Assembly: GCF_902784195.1 (NCBI RefSeq)
Contig: NZ_CACZTX010000016.1
Coordinates: 1 to 58,677, forward strand
DNA from: an uncultured Methanobrevibacter sp.
Lineage (GTDB): Archaea; Methanobacteriota; Methanobacteria; Methanobacteriales; Methanobacteriaceae
Direction: 5' to 3'
DNA length: 58,677 bases
The stretch's first letter is position 1. Each line of letters starts with the position of its first letter. The translations under genes were made by a program, and so were the position numbers. The notes beneath the pieces were generated by a model, which was not told the DNA's origin, did not search any database, and was given only the letters and a program-made list of their open reading frames with translations. Positions 9,470 through 17,877 of the stretch are shown here, in pieces.

Positions 9470-10150
9470 ATGGAAAGGATAGTGGCTATCATACCGGCTT
9501 ACAATGAGGAAGATGCTTTACCTGATGTCATAGGTGGAACTTTAAGGCATGTAGATGAGGTTATTGTTGTTAATGATGGAAGCAGTGATAAGACTGCTGA
9601 AGTAGCTATTGGAGCAGGGGCTCGTGTGATTAGCCATAGCATTAATTTAGGCAAGGGTGAAGCATTGAAATCAGGTTTTAAAGCTGTGGATGATGATTCT
9701 ATCATTGTTACAATTGATGGTGACGGTCAGCATAATCCTGATGAGATTCCTGATTTGATAATGCCAATTATTGAAGATGGTGTGGATTTGGTTAATGGTA
9801 GCCGGTATATGAATGGCCCTGAGGAAAACACTCCTGCATATAGGAGAGTTGGACAAAAGGTTTTGGATATTGCAACCAACATCTCTGCAGGAATTAAGAT
9901 CACAGATTCTCAAAGTGGTTTCAGAGCATTTTCTTCAAGCGCTAAAGATTGTTTCAGATTTAAAGATACTGGTTTTGGAATTGAAAGTGAAATGCTTGTT
10001 GATGCTGCAGAAGCCGGTTTAAAAATAGTTGAAGTTCCTATTACAGTTCGTTATGATGTTGATGGATCAACTAAAGACCCTATAACTCATGGAGTAGGTG
10101 TTTTATTCAATATAACTAAAGATAAAGTTCTCAGAACATTTAAAAGATAG
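9470..10150 (+). CDS. family 2 glycosyltransferase (dolichyl-phosphate sugar synthase type)
   Basis: A 226-residue GT-A fold enzyme. IIPAYNEEDALPDVI is followed by VVNDGSSDKT and the DxD-type DGDGQHNPDEIP, then DSQSGFRAF in the acceptor region. This is typical of soluble dolichyl-phosphate mannose/glucose synthase-like proteins that load a sugar from UDP or GDP onto a lipid carrier at the inner membrane face. No trailing membrane helices are present. It is the last gene of the rightward glycan block and faces the leftward ABC exporter across a repeat array. Confidence 0.87.
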   Translation: MERIVAIIPAYNEEDALPDVIGGTLRHVDEVIVVNDGSSDKTAEVAIGAGARVISHSINLGKGEALKSGFKAVDDDSIIVTIDGDGQHNPDEIPDLIMPIIEDGVDLVNGSRYMNGPEENTPAYRRVGQKVLDIATNISAGIKITDSQSGFRAFSSSAKDCFRFKDTGFGIESEMLVDAAEAGLKIVEVPITVRYDVDGSTKDPITHGVGVLFNITKDKVLRTFKR

Positions 10151-10219
10151 TTGATTCATTCTTTTTTTTTAAATAATTTAATTATTTTGAAAGAAAAAAT
10201 AGATTCCCAAAAAAATTTA

Positions 10220-10451
10220 AGATAATTAATTTTTTCGAATAATAAAAAATAGGGGTGTATAATAAATTTAAAATTAATTAATTTTTTCGAATAATAAAAA
10301 ATAGGGGTGTATAATAAATTTAAAATTAATTAATTTTTTCGAATAATAAAAAATAGGGGTGTTATAATAAATTTAAAATTAATTAATTTTTTCGAATAAT
10401 AAAAAATAGGGGTGTTATAATAAATTTAAAATTAATTAATTTTTTGATAAT
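10220..10451. repeat. 52/53-bp tandem repeat array, four copies plus a degenerate fifth
   Basis: Each copy contains TTTTTTCGAATAATAAAAAA followed by TAGGGGTGT and AATAAATTTAAAATTAATT. The CGA landmarks fall at 10236, 10288, 10340 and 10393, so the period is 52, 52 and 53. The last step differs by one base because later copies read GTTAT instead of GTAT. A fifth copy at 10446 has lost the C and diverges. The array is noncoding and sits between convergent genes. All bases repeat, so there are no spacers. Confidence 0.9.
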
Positions 10452-10460
10452 AAAAAAAGA

Positions 10461-10483
10461 TTTAGCTTAAAAAATAAGCTAAA
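10461..10483. terminator. bidirectional terminator between convergent operons
   Basis: TTTAGCTTA (10461-10469) pairs perfectly with TAAGCTAAA (10475-10483) across a 5-nt A loop. T-runs or A-runs flank both sides, so it can end the rightward glycan genes and the leftward ABC exporter genes. Confidence 0.7.
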
Positions 10484-10513
10484 TGAAATCTTTTTATGAA
10501 TAAACTAAAAAAA

Positions 10514-11410
10514 TTAGAAACGTTTAGGTTTCAGTTTTTTGGTTTTTTCTTTGCTTGCATTTTTTGCAGCTTCTTCATATTTGTCACAAACAGAATTTAC
10601 TTCACCAATATCCACTACTTTTCCTTTATCAATCCAAATTGCCTTATCGCATATGTTTCTAATCTCTTTAATTGAATGTGAAACAAGTAAAACTGTTGTA
10701 TTTGATTCCATCAATGATTTAATTTTTTCTTTACTTTTCTTTTTAAAATTAATGTCTCCAACACCAAGAACTTCATCAAGAATTAGAATATCCGGATCAA
10801 CAATTGTTGCTATTGAAAATCCAAGTTTTGATAGCATTCCAGAAGAATAATTTTTTACAGGAAGATTGATAAATTCTCCAAGTTCTGAAAATTCAAGTAT
10901 TTCATCATATTTTGATTTTAGAAATTCTTCATCATATCCGAGGATTGCTCCATTTAAGAAAATATTCTCTCTTCCAGAATAGTTTTTATCAAATCCTGCC
11001 CCTAATGATAAAAGAGGAGCTATGTTTCCATTAATGATTACTTCTCCTTCATCAGGAGTGTATACTCCAGAAATAATTTTAAGTAAAGTACTTTTTCCAG
11101 CACCATTAAAACCTATAATTCCGATTTTTTCACCTTTATAGATTTTAAATGACACGTCATCAGTAGCTTTAAAAATAGTTTTTTTCTCTTTAGTCCTATT
11201 TAATGTCCTAATGACATATTCCTTTAGGTTATCAATCTTATCATTGCCTATTTTAAAACTTAAGGATACATGTCTTAATTCAATTGAGACATTATCCTCA
11301 GCACTGCTTTCTAAAAGTTTTTCTTCTTTTTTAGGTGAGATAATATTCTTAAAAAAATTGATAATTCTTTTTAATGCATTATCTTTTTCTTTTTCTTTTT
11401 CTTTGTTCAT
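10514..11410 (-). CDS. polysaccharide ABC exporter, ATP-binding subunit (TagH/Wzt type)
   Basis: A 298-residue ATPase with a charged N-terminal extension of about 40 residues. Walker A is GFNGAGKST (about 100-108), the signature is YSSGMLSKL (about 188-196) and Walker B is DILILDEV (about 207-214). An H-loop follows in LLVSHS. Features such as KATDDVSF and the wide gap between Walker A and signature place it with teichoic-acid/O-antigen exporters that move lipid-linked glycans outward with an ABC-2 permease. That permease is the next gene upstream, 39 nt away on the same strand. GGAGAG precedes the ATG. Confidence 0.9.
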   Translation of the reverse strand: MNKEKEKEKDNALKRIINFFKNIISPKKEEKLLESSAEDNVSIELRHVSLSFKIGNDKIDNLKEYVIRTLNRTKEKKTIFKATDDVSFKIYKGEKIGIIGFNGAGKSTLLKIISGVYTPDEGEVIINGNIAPLLSLGAGFDKNYSGRENIFLNGAILGYDEEFLKSKYDEILEFSELGEFINLPVKNYSSGMLSKLGFSIATIVDPDILILDEVLGVGDINFKKKSKEKIKSLMESNTTVLLVSHSIKEIRNICDKAIWIDKGKVVDIGEVNSVCDKYEEAAKNASKEKTKKLKPKRF

Positions 11411-11449
11411 ATTATCTCTCCATGATTATAATTATTAAAATTTCAATGT

Positions 11450-12229
11450 TTAGAGTTCTAGAGTAAGCTTATCTTGATACTTTCTGAATAAGATGATTCC
11501 TATAATGAATATTACTATAGAGAAAACAAAAGTAGTAATCATTATTTTTTGTGAAGGGAATCTTCCAAACATTATAAATTCTCTAAATTGTGCAATAATA
11601 CCATAAATAGGGTTAAGTTCCATATATCCTCTAACTGGTTGTGGGACGATGCTCATTGGGTAAAATATTGCACAGGCATAAGTAAGTAAACTTGTAAAAA
11701 TCTTGTATAAGTATTCCATATCAGTAAATTTGGTACATACAATTGCTAAAATTAACCCTACCCCTGTAATTAATATAAATAAAGTTGCAATAGGGATTAT
11801 TGCAAATAGGGACATAAAATAAAAAGGGGATTTTGTAGCGATCATAATTGCTATCATTACTATCAATGACATTAGGAAATTAAGAAATTCAGAGCAAATG
11901 TTACCTAAAGCAAATATGTATCTAGGAACATAAATTTTTTGTAAAATGCTTCTATTCCTTTTTATTGAAGTCATTGCGGATTTTGTACCTGCATTGAAAA
12001 AGTCAAGAGTACATCTTCCTGCCATAAAGTAAACTGGGAAATTTTCAATACTTTTAGCAAATATTGTAGAAAATATTGCTGTTAAAATAGCCATTTGTAT
12101 TAAAGGATTTAGAAAACTCCAAAGAATTCCCAGTACTGAATCTTTATATTTGGAAGTAAAATTCTTTTTAATTAATTGTCTTAATAAAAAATTTTCGCTT
12201 GTTCCTTTTTTCAAAAGTTCTAATGTCAT
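11450..12229 (-). CDS. polysaccharide ABC exporter, ABC-2 permease (TagG/Wzm type)
   Basis: A 259-residue membrane protein with about six hydrophobic helices. The N-terminal region carries the family feature YKDSVLGILWSFLNPLIQM, and a late segment has PMSIVP with LNPIYGIIAQFRE, both typical of ABC-2 polysaccharide permeases. It forms the channel for the ATPase encoded immediately downstream. Together with the facing glycosyltransferase and epimerase genes it suggests export of a surface glycan. The first gene of a two-gene leftward operon. Confidence 0.9.
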   Translation of the reverse strand: MTLELLKKGTSENFLLRQLIKKNFTSKYKDSVLGILWSFLNPLIQMAILTAIFSTIFAKSIENFPVYFMAGRCTLDFFNAGTKSAMTSIKRNRSILQKIYVPRYIFALGNICSEFLNFLMSLIVMIAIMIATKSPFYFMSLFAIIPIATLFILITGVGLILAIVCTKFTDMEYLYKIFTSLLTYACAIFYPMSIVPQPVRGYMELNPIYGIIAQFREFIMFGRFPSQKIMITTFVFSIVIFIIGIILFRKYQDKLTLEL

Positions 12230-12575
12230 AATGTTTACCTTATTAAGTAGAATAATAATATATTAAATATATCTTTTATAAGTATATAAAATTATTTATA
12301 ATCTTTTATAATATTTATTTAGTAAAAGATTATATAATCTTTTGGATTTAAGTTATGATTAAATTTTACAAATCTTGGTATGTTTTTTTAGGGAAAACCT
12401 ATATGAAAAATAAATAATTGAATATCTAAATTAATTAATTATTTAAAATCATTAAATTATTTAAATTAATTGAATTATCTAAATTATTTAAATTAATTAA
12501 ATTATATTAATAATGACAAACAATATTATAATAATAAAATATAATTTTATTTTTAAAAATTAAGGAGAGATAAAA
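12230..12575. other. divergent AT-rich intergenic region
   Basis: About 346 bases between the leftward ABC exporter and the rightward peptide gene. They are dominated by short ATTTAAATTAATTA-type repeats and contain no open frame of note. Promoters for both directions must lie here. An AGGAGAG ribosome binding site for the peptide gene is at the right edge. Confidence 0.5.
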
Positions 12576-12794
12576 ATGAAATTTGAAGATTTAATTGCAA
12601 AATGTCCTAAATGCGGTTCTACTGATAAGACTGCTCACAGGAGATTCATTGATAATCATCATGCACATGCTGAATTAAAGGAATTTAAATGTGACAATTG
12701 CGGATATGTTTTTGAAACTGGTAATGATGTGGAAAAATCAGAAGAGGAAACAATTAAAAAAGACCTCATAGGTGAATTAAATAAAAAATTGTAA
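12576..12794 (+). CDS. Cys-rich small protein, candidate substrate of the adjacent radical SAM enzyme
   Basis: A 72-residue soluble protein. Two CxxC pairs (CPKCGS near residue 10, CDNCGY near residue 39) frame a His-rich stretch (IDNHHAHAEL). The tail is acidic then basic and lacks cysteine. This looks like a zinc ribbon. From memory it resembles the small Cys-rich peptides of Methanobacteriales (TIGR04165-like) that accompany a SPASM radical SAM protein, which here is the next gene. AGGAGAG precedes the ATG. A hairpin and T-rich run separate the two genes, as expected if the peptide is made in excess over the enzyme. Alternative: a plain zinc-ribbon protein. Confidence 0.75.
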   Translation: MKFEDLIAKCPKCGSTDKTAHRRFIDNHHAHAELKEFKCDNCGYVFETGNDVEKSEEETIKKDLIGELNKKL

Positions 12795-12813
12795 TATTTC
12801 TTTAAAGGATAAA

Positions 12814-12833
12814 AGCAAGTGCTTTCATTTGCT
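12814..12833 (+). terminator. attenuator-like hairpin between peptide and radical SAM genes
   Basis: AGCAAGTG (12814-12821) pairs with CATTTGCT (12826-12833) through 8 bp including one G-U, with loop CTTT. ATATCTTTTTAAATTTATTTTTT follows. The hairpin is weak to moderate, suiting partial rather than complete termination. Confidence 0.5.
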
Positions 12834-12866
12834 ATATCTTTTTAAATTTATTTTTTGAGGGATTAA

Positions 12867-14006
12867 ATGACTTTTCATGTAATGATCATACCAACTTTAG
12901 GATGCCCATCTAACTGTGCCTATTGTTGGGGTTCTGAAGAAAATGCAGAATTAATGGATATTGATGTTATAAATCAAATTGTCAAATGGCTAGCTAATTT
13001 CAGGGATGAACCTGTACATTTTACTTTCCATGGTGGAGAGCCATTGCTTGCAGGTTATGAATTCTATGAAAAGGCACTTCCATTGCTTAATGATGCAACC
13101 ACTCATGAAACTGAAGGTTTTTCCCTACAAAGTAATTTATGGCTTTTAGATGAAGATATGGCTAAATTATTCTCAAAATATAATATAGCTATCAGTACAA
13201 GTATTGATGGTCCTAAAGAGATTAATGATTATCAAAGAGGTGAAGGATACTTTGATAAAACTATGAAATCAGTTAAATTAGCTACTGATAATGGCATACA
13301 AATCAACTTTGTTTGCACTTTCACTTCATATTCCAAGGATTTCTCCGATGAGATTTATGATTTCTTTAAGCAAAATGGATTGAACTTAAAAATTCATGCT
13401 GCTTTGCCGTCCTTGCGTGGGGATAATGCAGATCCATGGGCACTTCCTCAAGAGGAACATGGAAAACTGTTAATCGATTGGTTAGATAAGTACTTGTACG
13501 ACTTGGATAAGTTTGTTATAATGGACTTGGATCATATTGCAAAAAGCAGTCTTAGAAGAGTGGGAACTTTATGTACTTTTAATGATTGTATGGGTACTAC
13601 TCTTGCTGTAGGTCATGACGGTTCAATTTACCCTTGCTATCGTTTTGTTGGAATGGATGAATACGTAATGGGAAATGTATACGATGAGCCTTCCATGGAA
13701 GACTTGGAGAAATCTGAGGCATGGGAAAAACTAATGGAATTCAAGAATTTTGTTGATGAGGACTGTGCAGATTGCAAGTTCATTAAATTCTGCAGAGGAG
13801 GATGCCCATATAATGGAATAGTGGCAACCCAATCTCCAAGAGCTGTAGATCCACAATGTGAAGCTTATAAGATGATTTTTGGTGAAGTTTCTAAAAAAGC
13901 TAATGAAGACTTTAAGAAACATGCTATGGTCGCATTTGGTGGAGCTCCAAGAGTTAGAAAAGAAGGAGACCCATTTTCAATCATGGATTTAATGACTAAA
14001 ATGTAA
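12867..14006 (+). CDS. radical SAM/SPASM peptide-modifying enzyme
   Basis: A 379-residue enzyme. The SAM cluster motif is CPSNCAYCW (C13, C17, C20), followed by FHGGEPLL and STSIDGP as in anaerobic sulfatase-maturase-like proteins. The C-terminal SPASM region has cysteines in CTFNDCMG, IYPCYRF, CADCKFIKFCRGGCPYNG and CEAY, enough for two auxiliary [4Fe-4S] clusters. Proteins of this type modify ribosomally made peptides or proteins. It resembles, from memory, TIGR04083. The neighbouring 72-residue Cys-rich protein is the likely partner or substrate. The chemistry (thioether, Cys or His modification, or other) cannot be told from sequence. Confidence 0.85.
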   Translation: MTFHVMIIPTLGCPSNCAYCWGSEENAELMDIDVINQIVKWLANFRDEPVHFTFHGGEPLLAGYEFYEKALPLLNDATTHETEGFSLQSNLWLLDEDMAKLFSKYNIAISTSIDGPKEINDYQRGEGYFDKTMKSVKLATDNGIQINFVCTFTSYSKDFSDEIYDFFKQNGLNLKIHAALPSLRGDNADPWALPQEEHGKLLIDWLDKYLYDLDKFVIMDLDHIAKSSLRRVGTLCTFNDCMGTTLAVGHDGSIYPCYRFVGMDEYVMGNVYDEPSMEDLEKSEAWEKLMEFKNFVDEDCADCKFIKFCRGGCPYNGIVATQSPRAVDPQCEAYKMIFGEVSKKANEDFKKHAMVAFGGAPRVRKEGDPFSIMDLMTKM

Positions 14007-14299
14007 TTTCTAATTACTTTTTCTATTTTTTTATTATTTTCATTTTCTTTATTTTATTTTCTATTTTCTTTTCTTATATTAACTTATTTTAACTCTTTCT
14101 ATAATTGTACAAACTCTTTTTATAGATAACTATTAATAATATGTAAATTAAATAAATATTTATATTATACTTTATTTACGATTCTATTGAATTGTAGAGT
14201 TAATATAATCTTAATTATTTATAGATTTATTTAAAAAGATTTATTTAAAAGCTTTTTAAAAATTTTTTAAATAATAATTTATATTTATAGAGGCATGTT

Positions 14300-14797
14300 A
14301 TGTTTTTTAAAATTAGGAGAGATACTTTAATAATTCTATTATTAGCTTTTATCTTAATTGTTTGTGGTAGATTGATTATCTATGTAGCATATGCATCCTC
14401 TGCTGAAGTCGCTGAAGGTGTACCTATTGCAGGTATTATCGTTAAAGGAAATGATATAGTTCCTATTGACAGTATTCGTTATAATGTTCAGAACTCTGGT
14501 TTAAGAGAAGGCAGTTATATTGATGGAGATATCCTTAAGACATCCATACGGGAGCTGCCCGTGACTGAGGCCGAGGCAAATGCGGAGAAATTTGTTCGAA
14601 GATCAACAATTCCAGGTACAAAAATCGCCCCTATTGCTGGTGCGGATGTTAGTGTAAATAGAGACACTGGTATTGTTACAGTTACTGTTATTGAAGATTT
14701 CTCAACCATTAATATTACAGGTAATAAGACTACAGCTGCTGATAATTCAAATCTAGAAAAATCAACAAGTGTTTATAATTATAGTATTGCTGGATAG
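14300..14797 (+). CDS. membrane-anchored POTRA-like protein
   Basis: A 165-residue protein with a short basic N-terminus and one hydrophobic segment (about residues 8-32), then an exported domain. That domain reads VPIAGIIVKGNDIVPIDSIRYNV, then GLREGSYIDGDILKTSIREL, then IVTVTVIED and INITGN. This beta-alpha-alpha-beta-beta order with the GN turn is the POTRA pattern of BamA, ShlB and FtsQ. The second INITGN may begin another, truncated repeat. The topology is like FtsQ. AGAGG lies before the ATG. The next gene starts 11 nt downstream with a strong AGGAGG site, so the two form an operon. The function is unknown; the fold call rests on pattern recognition. Confidence 0.7.
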   Translation: MFFKIRRDTLIILLLAFILIVCGRLIIYVAYASSAEVAEGVPIAGIIVKGNDIVPIDSIRYNVQNSGLREGSYIDGDILKTSIRELPVTEAEANAEKFVRRSTIPGTKIAPIAGADVSVNRDTGIVTVTVIEDFSTINITGNKTTAADNSNLEKSTSVYNYSIAG

Positions 14798-14808
14798 GAG
14801 GTTAAAAT

Positions 14809-16083
14809 TTGAGTAAAAAGTCTTATAAAATCATAGGTTTAATATTTTTAGTTTTAATGCTCTTTTCAGTAATGGCTGCTGCTTCAGCTACTTGTAACGT
14901 AATTGTTATTACTGATCCAACCGGTGAAGACCCAAATGGTGCTGCTGCAGGAAGTATGTCCTTTGCAAACAACATGTTCCAATCTTCATTCATCATGTCA
15001 AAGAATGATGGATATGCTATGCTTTCCGGGGGGGAAGGTAACGGTACAGAAAGGAACTATGCGATTATTGATGCACTTGGAGCTATGCAACATGGTTCCA
15101 GCCCAGCAGCGGCTGCTGCTTTAGCAAGCGGTTTTGATGGTATTCGTCTTGTTATTGGTGGACCTTCAATGGGTGCAGCTATTGGTGGGGACTATAATGC
15201 ATATCTTGTAGTGGTGGATAATGATGGAACAGTCAGAATCACCCACCATGAAGGTGGTGTAGTGCAATTGCCACAAGGCTCTAAAGGAGCTATTATTCAC
15301 TTAAGGAACAGTCAAGGTAACCCTAAGATGGGTACTGCAGACCGTGTACGTAGAGAAACTGCAGTAAACATCGGAAAAATGATTAGGGATGGATATCCTG
15401 CTACCTATATCGTTGGAAAAGCTATGGAAGAAGTAGCTAGAGATTCTGGTGAGAAATATGGTGGAGGTGCAGTTAACCTTGTATCATTAATCAGTACTGG
15501 AGACATGTTCGTACCTAAAGAAGTTAACACCACAGGTTATCCTATGGATGAAAATTACTCTAAAGTATGTCTTGACTGTGGTTGGGCTACTGGATACCCT
15601 GATGCGGAAAACTATAATGTCTGTCCAATCTGTAATCATGAACTGGAAGTACGTTCTGCTACAGATGTTTTGATTAATGAGATTACAATATCCAAGGATT
15701 CTGTTTCTGTTTCAGTTTACGGAAGTGAAAAAGCCGGTCTGGCGGATATTACCCGGGAGGTAGTAAAAGCATCAGTTAAGAAGTATGGTTATAATGCATC
15801 GACTATAGCGGGTTCAATTAATAAGGGTATCAATAATGGTCTTATCGTTGGTGTAGATTATGTTGAGCCTAGCGATTTAAACGTTAAACCTGATGTCCGT
15901 GCTGTAGGTGTATATTATAATCCATTGCCTAATGGTAGAACTTCTCCTGCATGGAATTTGCCTATCAATTCCATAGTGCTTACTATTTTAGGTTCTATTC
16001 AAACAGCAATCGGGTTTGTTTTAATAGTCTTAGTTGTATTTAGAACAAGATTATTGAAATCATTCAGAGACCGTATTTCATAA
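14809..16083 (+). CDS. secreted/membrane protein with extracytoplasmic zinc ribbon
   Basis: A 424-residue protein starting at TTG, set by AGGAGG eight nt upstream. It has an N-terminal signal or anchor helix ending near ASATC, a Gly/Ala-rich domain (GGPSMGAAIGGDYN, SSPAAAAAL), and a four-Cys zinc ribbon (CLDCGWATGYPDAENYNVCPIC) near residue 250. A C-terminal domain follows, then one transmembrane helix and a short basic tail (RDRIS). With one helix at each end the bulk would lie outside the membrane. I recognise no family function, although similar genes exist in Methanobacteriales as far as I recall. Its partner is the POTRA-like protein just upstream. Confidence 0.72.
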   Translation: MSKKSYKIIGLIFLVLMLFSVMAAASATCNVIVITDPTGEDPNGAAAGSMSFANNMFQSSFIMSKNDGYAMLSGGEGNGTERNYAIIDALGAMQHGSSPAAAAALASGFDGIRLVIGGPSMGAAIGGDYNAYLVVVDNDGTVRITHHEGGVVQLPQGSKGAIIHLRNSQGNPKMGTADRVRRETAVNIGKMIRDGYPATYIVGKAMEEVARDSGEKYGGGAVNLVSLISTGDMFVPKEVNTTGYPMDENYSKVCLDCGWATGYPDAENYNVCPICNHELEVRSATDVLINEITISKDSVSVSVYGSEKAGLADITREVVKASVKKYGYNASTIAGSINKGINNGLIVGVDYVEPSDLNVKPDVRAVGVYYNPLPNGRTSPAWNLPINSIVLTILGSIQTAIGFVLIVLVVFRTRLLKSFRDRIS

Positions 16084-16405
16084 ATTGGTTTTTAATCAAT
16101 TTTTATTTTTTTATTTTTTTAACTTTTCATTTTTCTTCATAACAATTATTTTTTAAATTTTTTGTTCATTAATTATACTGTTTTTTATCTATTTTTCTAT
16201 TTATTTAATTATAATTATTTATTATTCAATTTTTTTAAATCTTTATTTGTTTTTATTCAATATTTTAAGTCTTATTGTTTATTTTTTAATTTAATAAGTT
16301 TTTAATAGTAATATATTTAAATAAAAAAATATAAATTAATATATAGATTTTTAAATAATGTAAATCATTTATTTTATTTTTTTATTATATGATTATAGGG
16401 ATAAT
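16084..16405. other. AT-rich intergenic region
   Basis: About 320 bases of T-rich sequence with several TATA-like stretches (for example around 16330-16345). No open frame or stable hairpin was seen. It carries the promoter of the DUF356 gene. Confidence 0.4.
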
Positions 16406-16798
16406 ATGGCTTTGGTATTAATTAGAGGAGAAAACAATTCAAAAATTCTTAATGCAATTGCAGATGTTGAAAGACATGCGAATTTAAATTTAACTACAAA
16501 ACCTAAAAAGATTGATGCAAAATATGCAGATAAAATTGTTGAAAACATTTTAAAGGCTCCATTAAGAACCAAATCAAAAGTTGCTACTGCATTTCGAATA
16601 AAGGAAGACACTGCAACTGCAATTGTTCAAATCAAAAAGATCCATCCCCCTGCTCATATTGTTGTAATCAGCAATGATTATGAAGATTATAAAGATTTAA
16701 ATAGATCATTAAATGATGCAAAAGTATTCAGAGGATATTACTCTGGCAAAAAGCAATCAACCCAAATGAAGGATTATAAAGCTAATAAGAGTGAATAA
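16406..16798 (+). CDS. DUF356 methanogen-conserved protein
   Basis: A 130-residue soluble protein. The opening MALVLIRGENNSKILNAIAD and the block PLRTKSKVATAF...IHPPAHIVVIS match DUF356, a family restricted to methanogens as far as I recall. No catalytic motif or membrane segment is visible, and no function is known. AGGGATAAT precedes the ATG. It stands alone between the POTRA-like operon and aMBF1. Confidence 0.8.
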   Translation: MALVLIRGENNSKILNAIADVERHANLNLTTKPKKIDAKYADKIVENILKAPLRTKSKVATAFRIKEDTATAIVQIKKIHPPAHIVVISNDYEDYKDLNRSLNDAKVFRGYYSGKKQSTQMKDYKANKSE

Positions 16799-17022
16799 AT
16801 TAGTATAATCCCTTTACTTTTTTTAATTTTTCTACTTTTTATGGCTATTTCTATTTTAATATTCTCTACTATTTTATGGCTATTTCTATTTTAATTTATT
16901 TTCTAATCCCAATTTCAATGTCTATTTTTCACTTATCTTATCTAGTTTTCAGTTAACTTGGTAAATGCCTTATTAGAATTATTTAAAAAGTATTATATAA
17001 TTCAAAAATCATATATTTAAAC

Positions 17023-17526
17023 ATGAATTGTGAAATATGTGGTAAACCTATAGAAGGCAGACCTATAAGAACAAAAATAGATGGTTCAGTTTTAGAAGTT
17101 TGCAAGGAATGTTCTAAATTTGGTAGAGTACAAAAGGACACTCCTCTTGAGAGGAAATTTGTTTCTAGAAACAAAAAGGGAAATCCTCAAAGACCTCAAG
17201 CAAACAAACAGAATGTTCAAAGAAGACGCAGAGAAGAACCTATGGATGAATTGGTTGAAGATTATAATGTATTAATCAGAAAGGCTAGAGAATCTAAAGG
17301 TTGGACTAGAGAAGAATTAGGCGCTAAGATGTATGAAAAGGTTTCAGTAATTAACAGGATTGAATCTGGCAAGATGGAACCTGACATTAAATTAGCTAAA
17401 AAGTTCGAAAAGACTTTGGGCATCACTATAATTGAAAAATATGATGAAATGGATTTGGAATCATTTAAAAGTTCTGCATCAGGTCCAAATACATTAGGAA
17501 GTATTGTAAAGATCAAAAGGAAATAA
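17023..17526 (+). CDS. archaeal multiprotein bridging factor 1
   Basis: A 167-residue protein with an N-terminal zinc ribbon (C3, C6, C27, C30), a basic linker (QRRRREE) and a C-terminal Xre-type helix-turn-helix (RKARESKGWTREELGAKM...VINRIESGKMEPD). This is the aMBF1 layout. It is thought to link transcription factors with TBP and to bind ribosomes. No ribosome binding site is present. A TATTATATAA element at about 16990-17000 lies 25-30 nt upstream, so the mRNA is probably leaderless. Confidence 0.9.
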   Translation: MNCEICGKPIEGRPIRTKIDGSVLEVCKECSKFGRVQKDTPLERKFVSRNKKGNPQRPQANKQNVQRRRREEPMDELVEDYNVLIRKARESKGWTREELGAKMYEKVSVINRIESGKMEPDIKLAKKFEKTLGITIIEKYDEMDLESFKSSASGPNTLGSIVKIKRK

Positions 17527-17877
17527 TCCTTTCACAATGTATTTTACAATATTTTCAATTTCATTTTTTCATGATTATTGTTCTATTTTTTTACTATTGA
17601 TTCGATAATTTTTCATGAAACTATTTTTCGAAATTATTTTTCTTACTAAAATTAAGAAAAACTTTATATATTACTATGTATAAATTATTTTATAATCTAC
17701 GAATATTTAGATTTTAATAGAATTATAATATATAACAATTATTATAATCCTAAATCTATCTTAAAATGTAAAATTGTTGTAAAATTAATTTAGAATATCT
17801 TAGAGTATTCTAAAACAAATTTAAAAATTAATTGAAAATTATATTGATAATTCATAATCTTAAAGGAGGAGTATAAT
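17527..17877. promoter_or_regulatory. intergenic region with PAN promoter candidates
   Basis: A CTTTATATATTA element near 17662-17673 and a second TATA-like stretch near 17725-17735 precede the PAN gene. The first would give a leader of about 190 nt, the second about 125 nt. AAAGGAGGAGT immediately before the ATG is a very strong ribosome binding site. No open frame was seen. Confidence 0.45.

Noticed and set aside
10220-10451. Possible CRISPR array
   Set aside because: The whole 52-53 bp unit repeats, so there are no variable spacers, and no cas gene is nearby.
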